Assembly: GCA_027946365.1 (NCBI GenBank)
Contig: JAPEUQ010000004.1
Coordinates: 248,001-312,000, forward strand
Length of the DNA: 64,000 nt
From: Kalmusia sp. IMI 367209
Lineage: Eukaryota > Ascomycota > Dothideomycetes > Pleosporales > Didymosphaeriaceae
Reading direction: 5' to 3'
Position 1 is the stretch's first letter; every line of letters starts with the position of its first letter. The position numbers were made by a program, and so were the translations under genes. Below the pieces are notes generated by a model that made no database searches, was not told the DNA's origin, and worked only from the letters and a program-made list of their open reading frames with translations. This document shows, piece after piece, positions 10,008 through 21,435 of this stretch.

Positions 10008-11689
10008 ATGGTGGATACAGGTGAGGCAAGATATCCCGGATCTCTACAACGGCTAACACCGGGCGTAACATTAGAGGACATCCCTCTCGTCCCTCATCCC
10101 TTCGTTCTGCTTCCAATGAACAACGGGTTGCAAATTTGGATTGCAACGTCGGGGTTCAAACTCAAGTAAGCCACGTCTCTATCGACAAACTTAAAGGTGC
10201 GTCATGAAGGACTTTATTAAATACCGCCTCTAGCAGCATCTAGACAACTCAGTCGGCTTCGAAGGCACGTCGGCTAGGACCAAGAATACGCAAGATACAA
10301 ATTCGGGCCCACATTTGCCTCTGCAATTCTCCACATCAAGAGCAAGCGAAAATTATCTCGATACTAGGAAACTCGATGACCCTGGGATGGTCAATACCCT
10401 GCCCGTGCCTGAGTTTGACCGAGAACCTTACTGTAACACTATCCGACGGGGGAGCATCATATTAGCCAACCGTTCCGAGTTCTCGCTAGATCCTCGAGCA
10501 CGTCAGGAGATTGCGAGTGGTTCTAAGAAGTTTGTGTGGGTTGGAGGCAGGATTGTTTCCTTCAAGACACGCCCTGCCCTTGTTATCGAACTGTCTGACG
10601 ATTGTGCCAATTGTTTCCCTTTTCGAACGCACGCTAATTCGGGACTGAAGAAGCTTTTAGCGAGCAAGACCTCGAGCGCAAAGCACCTCTACCTAGAAGG
10701 TCTGTGCCAAGACTTCGATGCCAATGATAGCCCTCACGATTCGTTGAAAGTCTATGAAGACCCTGGAAAAAGAATCAGCCACAACTCTTACATCAGTGTG
10801 GATGATATCTGCAAAATCCGGCTAGAGGAGTGCATCGATATAATCGGCTCTATATCTGATGATGACTTGAATCGGGTAGATCAACTTCGAAGGTCTATAC
10901 TAAGGGGAGAGCCTGCAGACAATCCGGGTCTTAATGACGGGACTATCCAGCAATTTCAAAGATAATATCAGAAAAACCACAGAGGCGGTAAATGACCATT
11001 CAGAGACAATAAATAGTCACAATATGCAACGAAAGGGCCGAGGCCGTCCACTCTATCCCAAGAAAATTGGCAACGACCAGAATTATTTGATAACGAATTC
11101 CTGTCTTAGTAACTTCAGCCTACGCCATGCTTTCCCTAATTCCATGAAAATAGGATCATACTCAGATGAACACCATCCATCTTCACAACGCTACGCTCGT
11201 TCGCGTTCACCAAATAGATACTCGGGTCGCTCTAGAAGCAACTATCGGGACCGCTGTGACAAACCAAAAAACAGTCATGCCAACTTGCCACACCCTTCTA
11301 GCTCTGGACACTACTCAGAGATGTTTAGTGGCGAATTTACCGGACTGCCCCTAAATCGCAGCTCAGTCCATAATCAGCCAAACCCTGATCAGCACCTTAT
11401 GCCCCCACCTATACGTGAGCAACGTACATCGAGGTCAACTCGGAACTACGCTCGTTCAACTATCCGGGTCGACGAAACTCGCGGCACGGAGAGCACGAGG
11501 TATTCTTTAGGTAAGAATGACAATCGTCACTACTACCTGTCTCATCAGGTATCAACCCGGATGCCAGGGTCATTGAATCGTTCTCAAACTGACGCAAGCC
11601 AAGCGTTCAGGACGTCGAGCAGATTTCAGCAGACCTCTAGGCAACCGAATGATCTCCAAGATCGTCAGCGACGACATCGAATACAGTAA
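10008..11689 (+). CDS. RS-tailed protein with RP-x-VI core (paired family, copy 2)
   Basis: Proposed exons: 10008-10165, 10278-10892 and 10951-11689, about 503 aa. The 58-bp second intron (GTCTAT...CTTAATGAC...CCAG) joins two frames cleanly. The first intron is less certain, and a 54-bp in-frame GTGAGG...CTAAC...TTAG intron may lie inside exon 1. The core reads CNTIRRGSIILANR, then RPALVIEL, then FRTHANSG and SYISVDDI; it matches the protein at 53068-54285 at the same spacing. The C-terminal half is rich in Arg/Ser (SRSPNRYSGRSRSNYRDR), as in RNA-associated nuclear proteins. The core looks like a small beta-rich domain (DUF6590-like or SH3-like are possibilities); no function is claimed. It sits divergent to the coiled-coil gene at 6958-9561. 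Confidence 0.6.
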
Positions 11690-12405
11690 CACGAAACCCC
11701 TCGACAAAAAAATCGGTGACGACGTTGACGTGTCATGCGTGCCTCATAAACCATACCTGCTTCTGAAGCTAACTTAGAGCAAGAAGTACAACAAGTGGTG
11801 CCTGATTGACTTAGCCTCTCGTGTCTGTTAGTTCGCTAAGAGCTCTGCTGTCATTGGTTTCTGGATTGTTTCCAAGTAAGGTTCTTGATAAGAGATCTCC
11901 GAAGTCCCTTCCAGTCATTCACAGTTGTTTATGTCAACGATAGGGTATTGGATTGCTCATATGCATTTATCTCCGTATTGTGTCCAAGTCCAGTTATTTC
12001 TGAAGACTTTCGATGTCCCTACCAGCAATGCATGGTCTGGCATACGTATATAGGGAACCGGGAGAGATGCAACTTACATGTTGGAAGACTGTTATTTTCA
12101 CTCGATTATCTGTTTCTTTGTTCTATGCAGTAACTGCTTCAGGTTTGCGATCAATAGTCAGATTGCTGCTTTGGCATCCAGCGTTCGAGATAGGATTTCA
12201 TCAGCTTTTGCTAACAATGGAACGAGGGAGAATATGCAAATGCCTGTTACCTACTACTGTGATGTAGAAATTATGGCGGTTGCCTGCTGACTTGAAATTA
12301 CCTTCTTGCTAGACATCTCTCTCTCCGGGCGATAAAAAAACAAAACATAACTCTCCCTTGACGCAATTATCCTTTTCCTTTATCCTTGCCCTCCCGTAAA
12401 TCCCG
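11690..12405. other. Intergenic, no gene seen
   Basis: 3' flanks of the convergent genes on either side. Short open frames between 11885 and 12290 overlap each other in all frames and lack coding character. Confidence 0.4.
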
Positions 12406-13109
12406 CTAATTAAAAAAGCTCGTTCCCATCGGACTGACCATCTCCTCGCTCCCCACTCCGCCCCTGCTCGCCGCCTCTCTCCAACTCCATTCGTACATCT
12501 TACCCTTCTCTTCGCGCGGCAAAGGTACACTACATAGCGTCGTAAGCGGATCTACCGCGCCCACTACCTTGTGTTCCGTCTCGCTGTCGCTCTCTACGAA
12601 ATCGCTCTCAGACCAGTTCCTGCGCTTCTTCTGTGGCCGCTTGGGGGCTTTATCTTCGGTCTTATTCTCGCGCTTGCGCTTGAGCGCTTTATCGACAGTG
12701 TATCTCGGACTCATAGGTCCATATTTGTGAGTGAAGTTGTTGGTGCTCGAAGGAGGCTGCATGGATTGCTGGAGGGAGAAGGGGAGAATGGGACGTTGAT
12801 ATTGGTGAGTTGATAACCCATAGTGCTCAGCTCGTAATCTACTTGTGCCTTGAGAATACCCCAGTCACGTTTGAGAGTGGCTATGCGTTTGCGTGCGGCG
12901 CGCTTGTCAGATGGGGAAGTGAAGAGGCTGTCGGAGATGTCGCGTGAGAGGGACGCTGCTTGGCGAGAGATGGTGATTAGCTTTTCGATTCTTTGGGCCT
13001 GCGGGAAAGGTACAGTGGGTTGCGTGGGAGATAACAAATGGGTGGCGAATGAGCGCGATGGGTGTTGGGGATGGCCGTATGTCTTAGCTTGGGACTGCTG
13101 CGGAAGCAT
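12406..13109 (-). CDS. Hypothetical basic, probably nuclear protein
   Basis: The start ATG at 13109 follows a clean upstream region. The N-terminal ~95 residues include a helical segment (RIEKLITISRQAASLSRD, then KRAARKRIATLKRDW). The C-terminal half (12406-12762) is in another frame and carries strong basic clusters (KALKRKREN, KRPQKKRRN) followed by an acidic patch (ESDFVESDSETE). The two frames may be joined by an 89-bp intron opening GTAGAT and closing TCCCTCCAG, which gives LKAQ-QSMQPP in frame. A one-base frameshift near 12800 is the alternative. Both halves look genuinely coding. Family not recognised; nuclear location inferred from the basic clusters. Confidence 0.55.
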
Positions 13110-15383
13110 TTTGATAATCGTGATGATAGTCTGTATTTAACGTATTTTCGGTAGGATGTTCTGTTGTATGTGGAGGTCTGAAATGGTGTCGACAGAATGG
13201 GGCAACTTGGGACTATCATGTAACTGGATTCCTTTGTCCAAGATTGTCTTAATGATACCAAGGTAACAAAGTACTATTGTTTTAGTCTCGATATAGAACA
13301 AAGCCAAATAAATATAGAGTTATGCAATGTCATTGAAGTACATTGTGCGAAGGCTAGCCGTAGAATGCGAGGCCAAGCATAAATAAGAGCGAATTCCGCT
13401 CTCGGCACAGTCTTCAACGAACCACTAACAACTGACTTCAATCGACAATAAGTCTATCGAAATGCGAGACAGCTTTGTTACTGTGCAGCGAGATTGAATG
13501 TAGCGCTTTCTTCGAACCTATTCGGTCTCTTTGGAAGACTCGTCACCAGGACGGCTCACTCAGAACTCTCGGGTAGAGTCTCAACCAGGTTTGCTCCCTT
13601 CCGTTTCCGAGCGAGATACTAACATATCGGTTACTAGGCATTACAGTAAGGTGCCAGAACAGAGGAGGCACGGCTATTGAGACCCGTTGCTAAGGCCGCC
13701 TAAGCCTGGTGCTAGGCGATTTGATAGCTTGTTTGGAACTCGGAGTAGTTCACCAGCACACAAAAAACTTCAGTAGCACACGAAACAGCTCCAATAGCGC
13801 ACTAAGTTACTCTAGTATGGCACGAAGCAGTTCTAGTAACACAAGAAGCGGCTCCACTGAGGCTACAGAGATTCAATAACGCAGCCGAAATAAAGCGTAT
13901 CCTGACCAGAGGGCACAATTATCAAGCCGTCGACCTATGCTCCATCCCGCCTATAACGATCTTGAGATAAAGACTGACATATACTATAGGCAAGATTACC
14001 ATCTTGGAAAGGACTGTATAAGTCAGTTCGACCGCAAGCTCCCGCGTGTGCTCGACTTACACCAGCACATGTACAATTGTTACGATGGTGTATCATGATA
14101 CAATTTGGATTTTCTCAAGGAAGCCATGACCACATGATATCTCGAACCTTTCGTACTTGAATTGAATTGATCTCTCTAGGGCTAGTGCTCAGGCTACCTT
14201 GGTGGCAACCGCTAACATGTGGCGACACAGGTGAACGGTCGTGTTGCAATTATCACTTCAAAGCTTGTTGAGCATGTGAGATTCACCGTTTTGTATACAT
14301 TCCGGAAGCAAGGATTGGAGAGCGAGCCGAGACAGGCGTGGTCAGAGCACGTCGGCCCCCGTGTGTCCAATCGCAACTTCCGTGGCACGTCCCTCCACGG
14401 ACCTCTCGAGGTTGATGAGGCGTTCTGCGGAATCTTGCCGCACAGCTCGGTGCATCTGGTAGAGAATAAGGTCTCGCTTAGCGCCCAGATCTTGATTACG
14501 GGATGAATCACCGCAACTCTTGAACAACTTCGTTGATTGATCAATTTCATGGAAGGGTAGATCGCAAGGGTAGCAATAACCTGGGCTAGTTGCAATCATT
14601 AATAAATGAGTGGCGGATCAACGATGCTTTGTAGATTGGTACCATAGTAGGAACAAGTTTTCTTTGTTAGATCATAGAATTGGCAGCTGCTGCTTACTCC
14701 AAATGGCTCTTCTTGCGATAGTAGTGATGCTAGCGAGGACGCGTAATGAACGCGATGGACTTGTGAACGGGATCCGCAGTAAGCGTCAGGACTGAGACAC
14801 GGACTCTGAACGGCGAACGTAGAGAAACATTAGATTGAAACGATGATTGCAAACATGCAAATATGGGGGTTCAATGCAAGGCATACGTCCGGGCTTTTCG
14901 CAGGGCCGTTCCAGTAGTATGAAATGGGAAACCTGGGGGCTGTGTTGCTGCGCGATGGATCGTGAGACACGCGTGGTTGCATTGCGCGAAGATGTGAACA
15001 TTTGGCGAGAAAGCGGCCGCCGAGTCGGCATTGTGCATCCGTATCGCAACGCCGTTCGGACGAGAACCAGCGATGGCTAACGTAGAAAATGCGTGAAAAA
15101 GCTTGCAGTGTGTAGAGGCAAGGCCGTGTTCCAAGAATAGCGGCCCTGGGTTGTGGGGACGACAGGGGTCATCTGCTGCAGCGGCTCGTCATTGGCGGGC
15201 CGTGCGTCAAAGAATGCAGAGAGCCATGGTTCACAGCCGCAGACCAACGCCTCGAGACGCGTATCACTGTGGCCCTCTTTGAACATTCCCTTAATATAGG
15301 CAGAAGACGCTCGCTGACGCCAGGCACTTATACTGATTCTTTGCTTCCTTCCCCTGCTCCAAACCTGGGCGGGATATGACGCC
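13110..15383. other. Long intergenic region with a short minisatellite
   Basis: No convincing gene in 2.3 kb. Open frames near 14212-15385 overlap on both strands, lack splice context and look like chance frames in balanced-GC sequence. The only structure seen is the ~21-bp tandem repeat at 13749-13860. Confidence 0.4.
13749..13860. repeat. Degenerate minisatellite, ~21-bp unit, five to six copies
   Basis: Successive units begin TTCACCAGCACACAA, TTCAGTAGCACACGAAAC, TCCAATAGCGCACTAAG, TCTAGTATGGCACGAAG and TCTAGTAACACAAGAAG at 20-21-bp spacing. The core T.YAGTAGCACACGAAGC is visible by eye. Confidence 0.65.
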
Positions 15384-17010
15384 ATGTTAGACGAAGCTTT
15401 GCCCAGTATGCTGCCCTGCCTACCAATCGTCGGCTTTTGACTTACGCTAATATACGACGCCAGCTTTCTTTCTCAAGCCTTCGGCGGATAAGATCAAACA
15501 CCATGAATCCTTCTACTATACACAGAACGGCTCTGAGCCAGAAGCTTCCTACGCCCTGACCCACGTCGACCCCGCCTCCAACGACGCGAAGAACACTTAT
15601 GCGGTAGCCCCTCTTCGACTCGCACAACCCCGAGATACTATACGGCGAGGTACTCTCGAAGCCGGGATGGTCACAGCCTTCGTTGTCGCAGGAAGAGATT
15701 CGCAAGAATGGCGGAGTACCGCCGCCACCACAGCCCATCTTCCCCACCGAGTTCGCCATCCAGCTCTACAACCCTGACCAGCAGATCGTCGTCAAGCAGC
15801 AAACCACGAAATGGAGCTCGACCGTATCATACGAATTCAGCATGCCTCAAACTAGCTTCAGGACGCCGAGCTCCTCGGCTCTCGATCGTACTCTGAACGA
15901 CCCAGGCGCCGACGCCGCTACGCCACACATCAACTTCGTATGGAGAAAAGAGGGCCGCTTGGGCAAGGACATGACTTGCTATTTGACGGGAAAGTCTACA
16001 GATGTGACAGGCAAGAAGGCAAAGAAGAATAAAGAGCCCGACATTGCCGTCGCTCTGTTCTCCGGGCTCAAGGAGATCACAATAATGGAGCCGAATCTAT
16101 ACCGGGTCGAGATGGAGGATTACAAGGGTCTAGAGGTGGTAATTCTGCTTGGGGGTGCTGTCATCCGCGATCTGTTCTTCAGCAGTCCGCGCGAGTCTTA
16201 TCATATCTTGGACCCGAATATTCGCAAGAATAGCGGAGGGATTCGGACACGGAAGGGCTCCTCACCACTCGAACCTTCGACCATACTGCCGCCCATCATG
16301 ACGCCGCAGCCTCCTCAACAACCGCCCCGCCCCGTCCAACAACCATCCAGATCCGCCAGAGCTACACCGACAAATGCATTGTACAACCAGCCCTCCCCTA
16401 ATGCTGCTAAACGCTCATCACTGCCTCCTCTCCAAACGGGGAACCGGCCAGCGCAACGACTAGATCCTCGGTCACAGTGGGAGATTGATGCTGAGACGGC
16501 GCGATTGAAGGCTCAAGTAGAAGCCGAAGCTAGGGAACAGCGGCGGCAGGAAGAGATCAACCGCAGAGCACGGCGAAAACAGGAGGAAGAGGAAGAGCGG
16601 AAAACGCGACAGTTTCTCTTGAAGACGAAGAAAGGAGACGAAAACACGCAGAGAAGGAGCGCAGACGGCGGCAGGCTGAGATAGACCAGGAAACCGAGCG
16701 GCTCCGGAGACAATTCGGAGACCAGAGCAGTCTCCTCCCTCCAACGCGCCACCAACAAAGGCACTCTGTGCCCCTTGCTCAGGGCCCGTTCCATCAACCT
16801 GTACCTGCATCTTCGCAGGCTCACCGTCCGGGTCCGTACCTGCAACCTCATGGACCCCAACCTGCCGCGTCGCAGAGCGCTTTCTTCAGCAACGGACTAC
16901 CCAAACCAAATGCGCAGCAGAAGATGAAGAAGAAGAGCTTCTGGGGCCTACGAAGCTCAAGCGATTCCAATACGAGTACCCTCAGGAAAAAGCAGAGTAG
17001 CATGTTTTAG
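15384..17010 (+). CDS. Charged Pro/Gln-rich protein of unknown function, frame disrupted twice
   Basis: Exon 1 is 15384-15405 (MLDEALP); the intron 15406-15463 has GTATGC, CGCTAAT and CCAG signals; exon 2 starts at 15464 and reads through SFYYTQNGSEPEASYALT. Coding then shifts frame near 15604-15611 (a CCCC run) into LFDSHNPEILYGEVLSKPGW, and on through a long frame to about 16610. That frame includes FAIQLYNPDQQIVVKQ and a globular N-terminal domain of ~170 residues, then Pro/Gln-rich linkers and an Arg/Glu-rich helix (EEEEERKTRQ). A second shift near 16610-16640 leads into KHAEKERRRRQAEIDQ and on to the stop at 17008, ending KKKSFWGLRSSSDSN. A 46-bp intron (15604-15649) could replace the first shift. 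Conserved domains on both sides argue for one gene with base-call indels or recent damage. Family not recognised. Confidence 0.55.
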
Positions 17011-17654
17011 CAAGATATCCACCAGCATCGGCGTTCACAGTGTTAAAAGCATCCACTTTGGGACTATGGTTTGTATGGCATGGCGTTGGTCAATATCAGG
17101 TCGCTATTCTACCAGGGCACACATTACTTGGTGATGACCTCCAATTATCGTAACAACTGTCAAATGTTAAGATATTTTTCAATCTGCTCCTCTCGGTCTG
17201 AGGTTTCCTTGTTCTCCATCTCCTTTTGCTGTTGAAACACCTTAGTCACCTTTGTTCGCATCGCCTAATGCAGCCTAGCCGCCAAGCAAAGTGAGCAAGT
17301 TTGAGTGAGAAAACCCTCTCACAAATGTAAACCTGCAGGGCTCTCAGCCTAGGGCCCAGGCTATAACTGGCGCCACAACAAGCTCACGACAATTTTCATT
17401 GGCATCTCGGTCATCTAGATCACTCACTTGCGGCTCTCTTTCCGTATGCTGGACCTAAGAAAGCACAAGCGAGCTGCGGGATAAGTGAAGATGGCTCGGC
17501 AGTAGCATTGGGGGTGGGACGTGATACTGCAGGAACTGCGGCAAGGTATAAAGAGGGCGCTGCAACCTTGTTTGCGTGTACACTAGAGGATTCCCTTAGT
17601 TTCGTGCCTCGTCCAATTGAGAAATAGTACCACAGTTGGAATTGATATTCCACA
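17011..17654. other. Intergenic and upstream region of the BIM1-like gene
   Basis: No gene seen. A TATAAAG sequence at 17547 lies about 105 bp before the ATG at 17655 and could be its TATA element. Confidence 0.35.
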
Positions 17655-18478
17655 ATGCTCGCCCTTACTCTCCTCCCGCTTGCATCTTTGGCCGCTCTTG
17701 CATCAGCACATTTCCACGTACTGTATCCTGAATGGCGCGGTGATTCGCTCACAGAGGAATACGCCTCCCAGTGGATCTGGCCTTGTATGCTCCCGTCTCC
17801 TCATTGCACTTGGAACTTCTTCGTTCCTGCGCTTCCACTGCTCGCTCAATCGCAGCTAACATCTCTCCCTTCAGGCGCCAACATCTCCGAGACCACCAAT
17901 GGCACACGCACCAAGTGGCCCACGTCGGGCGGCTCAATCAAGATCAACGGCTCGCACGAATACGCATTCACCTACGTCAACCTCGGACTCGGCCGCAACG
18001 TAACAAACTTCAACATCTCCCTCGTCGACAACTTCAACCAGACAGGCGCCGGCGTGCTCTGTCTCAAAGACGCCGTCAAGGCAGCGCTCGAGGAGGGTCT
18101 GAAAGCGGGAAACATCACGGGCGGACTCGACGGGCTGGACGGCGAGGACGCGAGTCTGCAGGTCATCCAGATCGGGCATACGGGGAGCAGTTTGTACAAT
18201 GTGAGTTTGCTATGTCCATGGTGGAAGCGATGAGCGGTGAACGAGCGCTGACGATGACACAGTGCATGGATATTACTTTCAGCAAAGACGCGAAGCCGCT
18301 CGACGATGATCAGTGTCAGAATGGAACCGATGTGGGTGGCACGCCGATTGGGGCTTCGCAGGCGGAGGAGAGCCCGAGTGAGCCTTCGTCTTCGACACAG
18401 CCGGGTGCGGCGAGCGCGGTGAGGCCGTTTGTGGGGAGTGTGGTCGTTGCGGCAGTGTTGGCTTGGACGTTGCTGTGA
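17655..18478 (+). CDS. BIM1-like (X325) GPI-anchored copper protein
   Basis: Three exons: 17655-17784, 17875-18200 and 18263-18478, 223 aa. The introns carry GTATGC...GCTAAC...TTCAG and GTGAGT...ACACAG signals. The signal peptide (residues 1-18) ends ASA, leaving His as mature residue 1 (HFHVLYPEWRG), which is the histidine-brace start of LPMO-like copper proteins. Four cysteines (WPC, VLCLKD, NCMDITF, DQC) fit two disulfides. NGT/NFT/NVT/NIS/NIT/NCM-type sites suggest glycosylation. The Ser/Pro-rich linker and a C-terminal hydrophobic tail (VGSVVVAAVLAWTLL) indicate a GPI anchor. Family knowledge: Cryptococcus Bim1 helps copper acquisition and X325 proteins lack polysaccharide-cleaving activity. 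Copper binding at the cell surface is therefore the inferred role. Length and layout are normal for the family. Confidence 0.85.
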
Positions 18479-19690
18479 TGGGGGATATAAGGGGGAGCGA
18501 GGGAAAAAGTGCTGAATTGAAGATACCATGAATAGCTATTAGGATAATGAATGAAATTAACAAAGCCAAACTTAATTTTATGCTTATGTTGGTGAGGAGA
18601 GGCTTGATGGATTCCAATTTCAATCTTTGATGCATGGTTCACCTTTGGGATCACGTGAAACCAATCTCATCACGTGTCAGCCGTTGTCTACGCACCTCAT
18701 GTTTACGGGGTGGCGAAAGATGCGAGAACCCTACGACTATCCTTTGAATCCTGGGGAGTAAGCTGCAGCATAACATTCCACGAGCCTAAAGTATTCTCGG
18801 TTTGCCTGTGATTCAGAGCAGACTTGCGTGTATTGACATTGACAACGTCACTTCTCGTTTATACAAGGTATATGGGAGCAAAATATACCCTTCTGGACCC
18901 TGGTCCCTATCATTCGTCAATGGCTTTGCTAGTTGAAACATGTTGTCATCATTCCGTTGGTGACACAGGTCCAGTGCGCGGAATGATACTCACACGGTAA
19001 TCTTGTTTTGTAGATCCGAGGCCGTCGTGTAAAGCTGTCACGGCCATAATAACCGTCATCTACCATGTATCGACTACGCCTTACGCCCGCGGCGGGATCG
19101 TGCAGGCATACCCGGGCGCAAATCACCTGCCGTGTGCGTAAATGGCACAAGAAGACGTCCAAATCTCAAACACGCCTCTTATCAAAGCATCTAAGCCTCG
19201 CCGCGATGCTTCGCTACCCTCCGCTAATGAAGACGTCGGATGGGGCCCAGATCCGGAAGGCGAAAGATATGGCGCGATCTTGGGCGGCAGGAGGACATCC
19301 ACTTGTATATTGCAAACATGACGCTGGCCAGGAACACAGGGCGAGAGAAGCAGGTGGGCGGGGATCGCGCAAAGACGGTCGGCCATTCATACACAGCCGC
19401 CGAGTGCCTGCCCAGAACAGACGATCCGCTAGACGTTTTGGAGAAGGTGGAAGGAACGCCTAGCGACGCGGCCCGCCCGCTGATTGGCTGCCGATAACCC
19501 CACCGCCGCCCTTGGCACCCACAACATCGTACCTGGATCGTCGTCGCCTGTAAGGAGCAACCACCGCCCGATAGGACATCGGAGAGCCCCCAGCACCACA
19601 GTCACGATGTGAACATATAGCTGGACGCGCCGCCGGCCGCTACGGCTCGTGCCACCCTCTCCACCATCCTTCCAACGGTCCTCCGCAGCC
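18479..19690. other. Intergenic, no gene seen
   Basis: Open frames at 19065-19812 overlap on both strands in CG-rich sequence without splice logic or recognisable domains; they are treated as chance. The last part is the upstream region of the carboxypeptidase gene. Confidence 0.4.
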
Positions 19691-21189
19691 ATGAAGTACT
19701 CCCTCATCGCCTCGCTCATTCTCCAGAGCACCGTGGTGCTTGGTGAGCTGGTGCCGGTACACTTCAAGGCCCCGAGCCCGGCACATTTCAGAGACGTTGT
19801 TCGCAATGACACGTACGACTTCGGTAAGTCAGGCCGTGCCTACGCCAACCGCCACCATATCTGCTAACGCCATCTCCAACGCAGGCTGCAGGGCCCGTTG
19901 CGCAACCAACCGACGATGGCGCCTTCCGCCTCGCTGCGTGGTTGAGCGAAGCCCAGATTGTGGAGTTGGAGAAGCACTACGAGTTCGACTCGGAGATCTC
20001 CATCAAGCGCAACCTAGTCAAGAGGGCCGCAACAGCACCCATCGGAACCGGCGATCGCTTTTCGTCTGGTACCGTTGCGCCCGTGGGTCTGGGAACGCAA
20101 GCCTCCGGAACGACCATCGCGAGCATCATGAACGTCAACGAGATCACCTCGGCGATCAACGCGCTCGTCAAGGTCTATGGAGCCTCGACCATCACCCTGC
20201 CCTCGAAGACCTTCAATGGAGCCACCCAAGTTGTTGGCTACGTAGGCGCCGGTACCGACAAGTCTGCGTACCATCTTTACCTCAGCGCAGGTGTACACGC
20301 TCGTGAGCGAGGCGGACCAGACAACCTTATCTACTGGATCGCGGATCTGCTCGCTGCGAACAAGGCTGGCACCGGTCTCACATATGGCAAGAAGACGTAC
20401 ACAAACGCTAATGTCAAGAGCGTCCTTGCGGCCGGTATCGTATTCTTCCCACTCGTCAACCCAGACGGTGTAGCCTACGACCAGTCATCGGGCTCGCTCT
20501 GGCGTAAGAACCGTAACACCAAGTCTGGCAGCAGTGGCGCCTCGGTCGGCGTTGATATCAACCGCAATTTCGACTTCCTATGGAACTTCAAGAAGTACTT
20601 CGTCTCAAGTGAAGCCCCGGCGTCGACGTCGCCAAGCTCAGAAGTCTTTTACGGCACGGCAGCTGCCTCTGAGCCTGAGACCAAAAACCATGTCTCTGTC
20701 TACAGCTCTTTCCCCAAGATCCGCTGGTTCATGGACATTCACTCCGCTGTCGGCGACCTCCTATACAGCTGGGGTGACGATGACGACCAGACTACAACAA
20801 GTACTATGAACTTCCTTAACAGTGCATACGACGGAAAGCGTGGAACCGTGGGTGACACTGCATACAAGGAGTACATTCCTTCTCAGGATTTGACCAACAT
20901 CAAGAACGTAGCGGCGAAGACAATCGCAGCGATGAAGGCCGTTGGTGGACGCTCATATTCGACTCAACAGGCAGTTGGCCTCTATCCTACTTCTGGCGCG
21001 ACGGACGACTACGCGTTCAGCAGGTATTGGGCTGTTCCGGGTGCGAACAAGGTCTATGGATACACATTGGAGTTTGCTCCATCAGGCAACTTCTATCCTA
21101 CTCTAGCGGAGTTCAACACGAACATCTTGGATACCAATGCTGGGTTCATGGACTGGGCTTTGGCTGCTATTTCTGTTGGTCTTGAGTAG
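19691..21189 (+). CDS. Secreted zinc carboxypeptidase, peptidase family M14
   Basis: Two exons, 19691-19823 and 19892-21189, 476 aa. The frame requires the acceptor CTGCAG rather than the earlier ACGCAG. The signal peptide ends near residue 18 (STVVLG). A propeptide follows and carries possible Kex2-type sites (SIKR, LVKR around residues 84-89). The catalytic domain has the zinc ligands His180/Glu183 in GVHARE and His328 in FMDIHS. Substrate-binding NRNF lies at 269-272, a DDY Tyr near 417, and the catalytic Glu438 in YTLEF. These match M14A enzymes that remove C-terminal residues from peptides outside the cell. HARE is followed by RGG instead of the common W.[ST]. The gene ends only 132 bp before the inverted repeat of the transposon island yet shows no RIP-like stops. 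Confidence 0.92.
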
Positions 21190-21321
21190 ATTTGCGGTAT
21201 TTAGAAGCAATTCGCCCTATGAATCTGGGCATTTTACCTGTTTGAGATCATTTGCTTTGCTTTGTGACAAATGAATTAATGATATCATGAATGATTTGAC
21301 GACTCGTCGGAACCGAGCATA

Positions 21322-21435
21322 CAGCTCAGCCGACTGGTCAAAAAGCCAAGCCTACTAGTAGAGTCCAAGCTTCCTCGTGCCAAGCAGTAGGCTTGGCTTT
21401 CAAATTAACTAACTAGTTAGCTAAGCTTTACTAAT
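21322..21435 (+). repeat. Left terminal inverted repeat
   Basis: Starts CAGCTCAGCCGACTGGTCAA. It matches the reverse complement of 46945-47058 at 109 of 114 positions, and all five differences are transitions. It contains an internal 15-bp inverted pair (AAAGCCAAGCCTACT at 21342, AGTAGGCTTGGCTTT at 21386). Confidence 0.9.

Noticed and set aside
17972..18529. Arg/Ser/Pro-rich 185-codon minus-strand frame
   Set aside because: Shadow of the GC-rich BIM1-like exons; composition typical of antisense reading.
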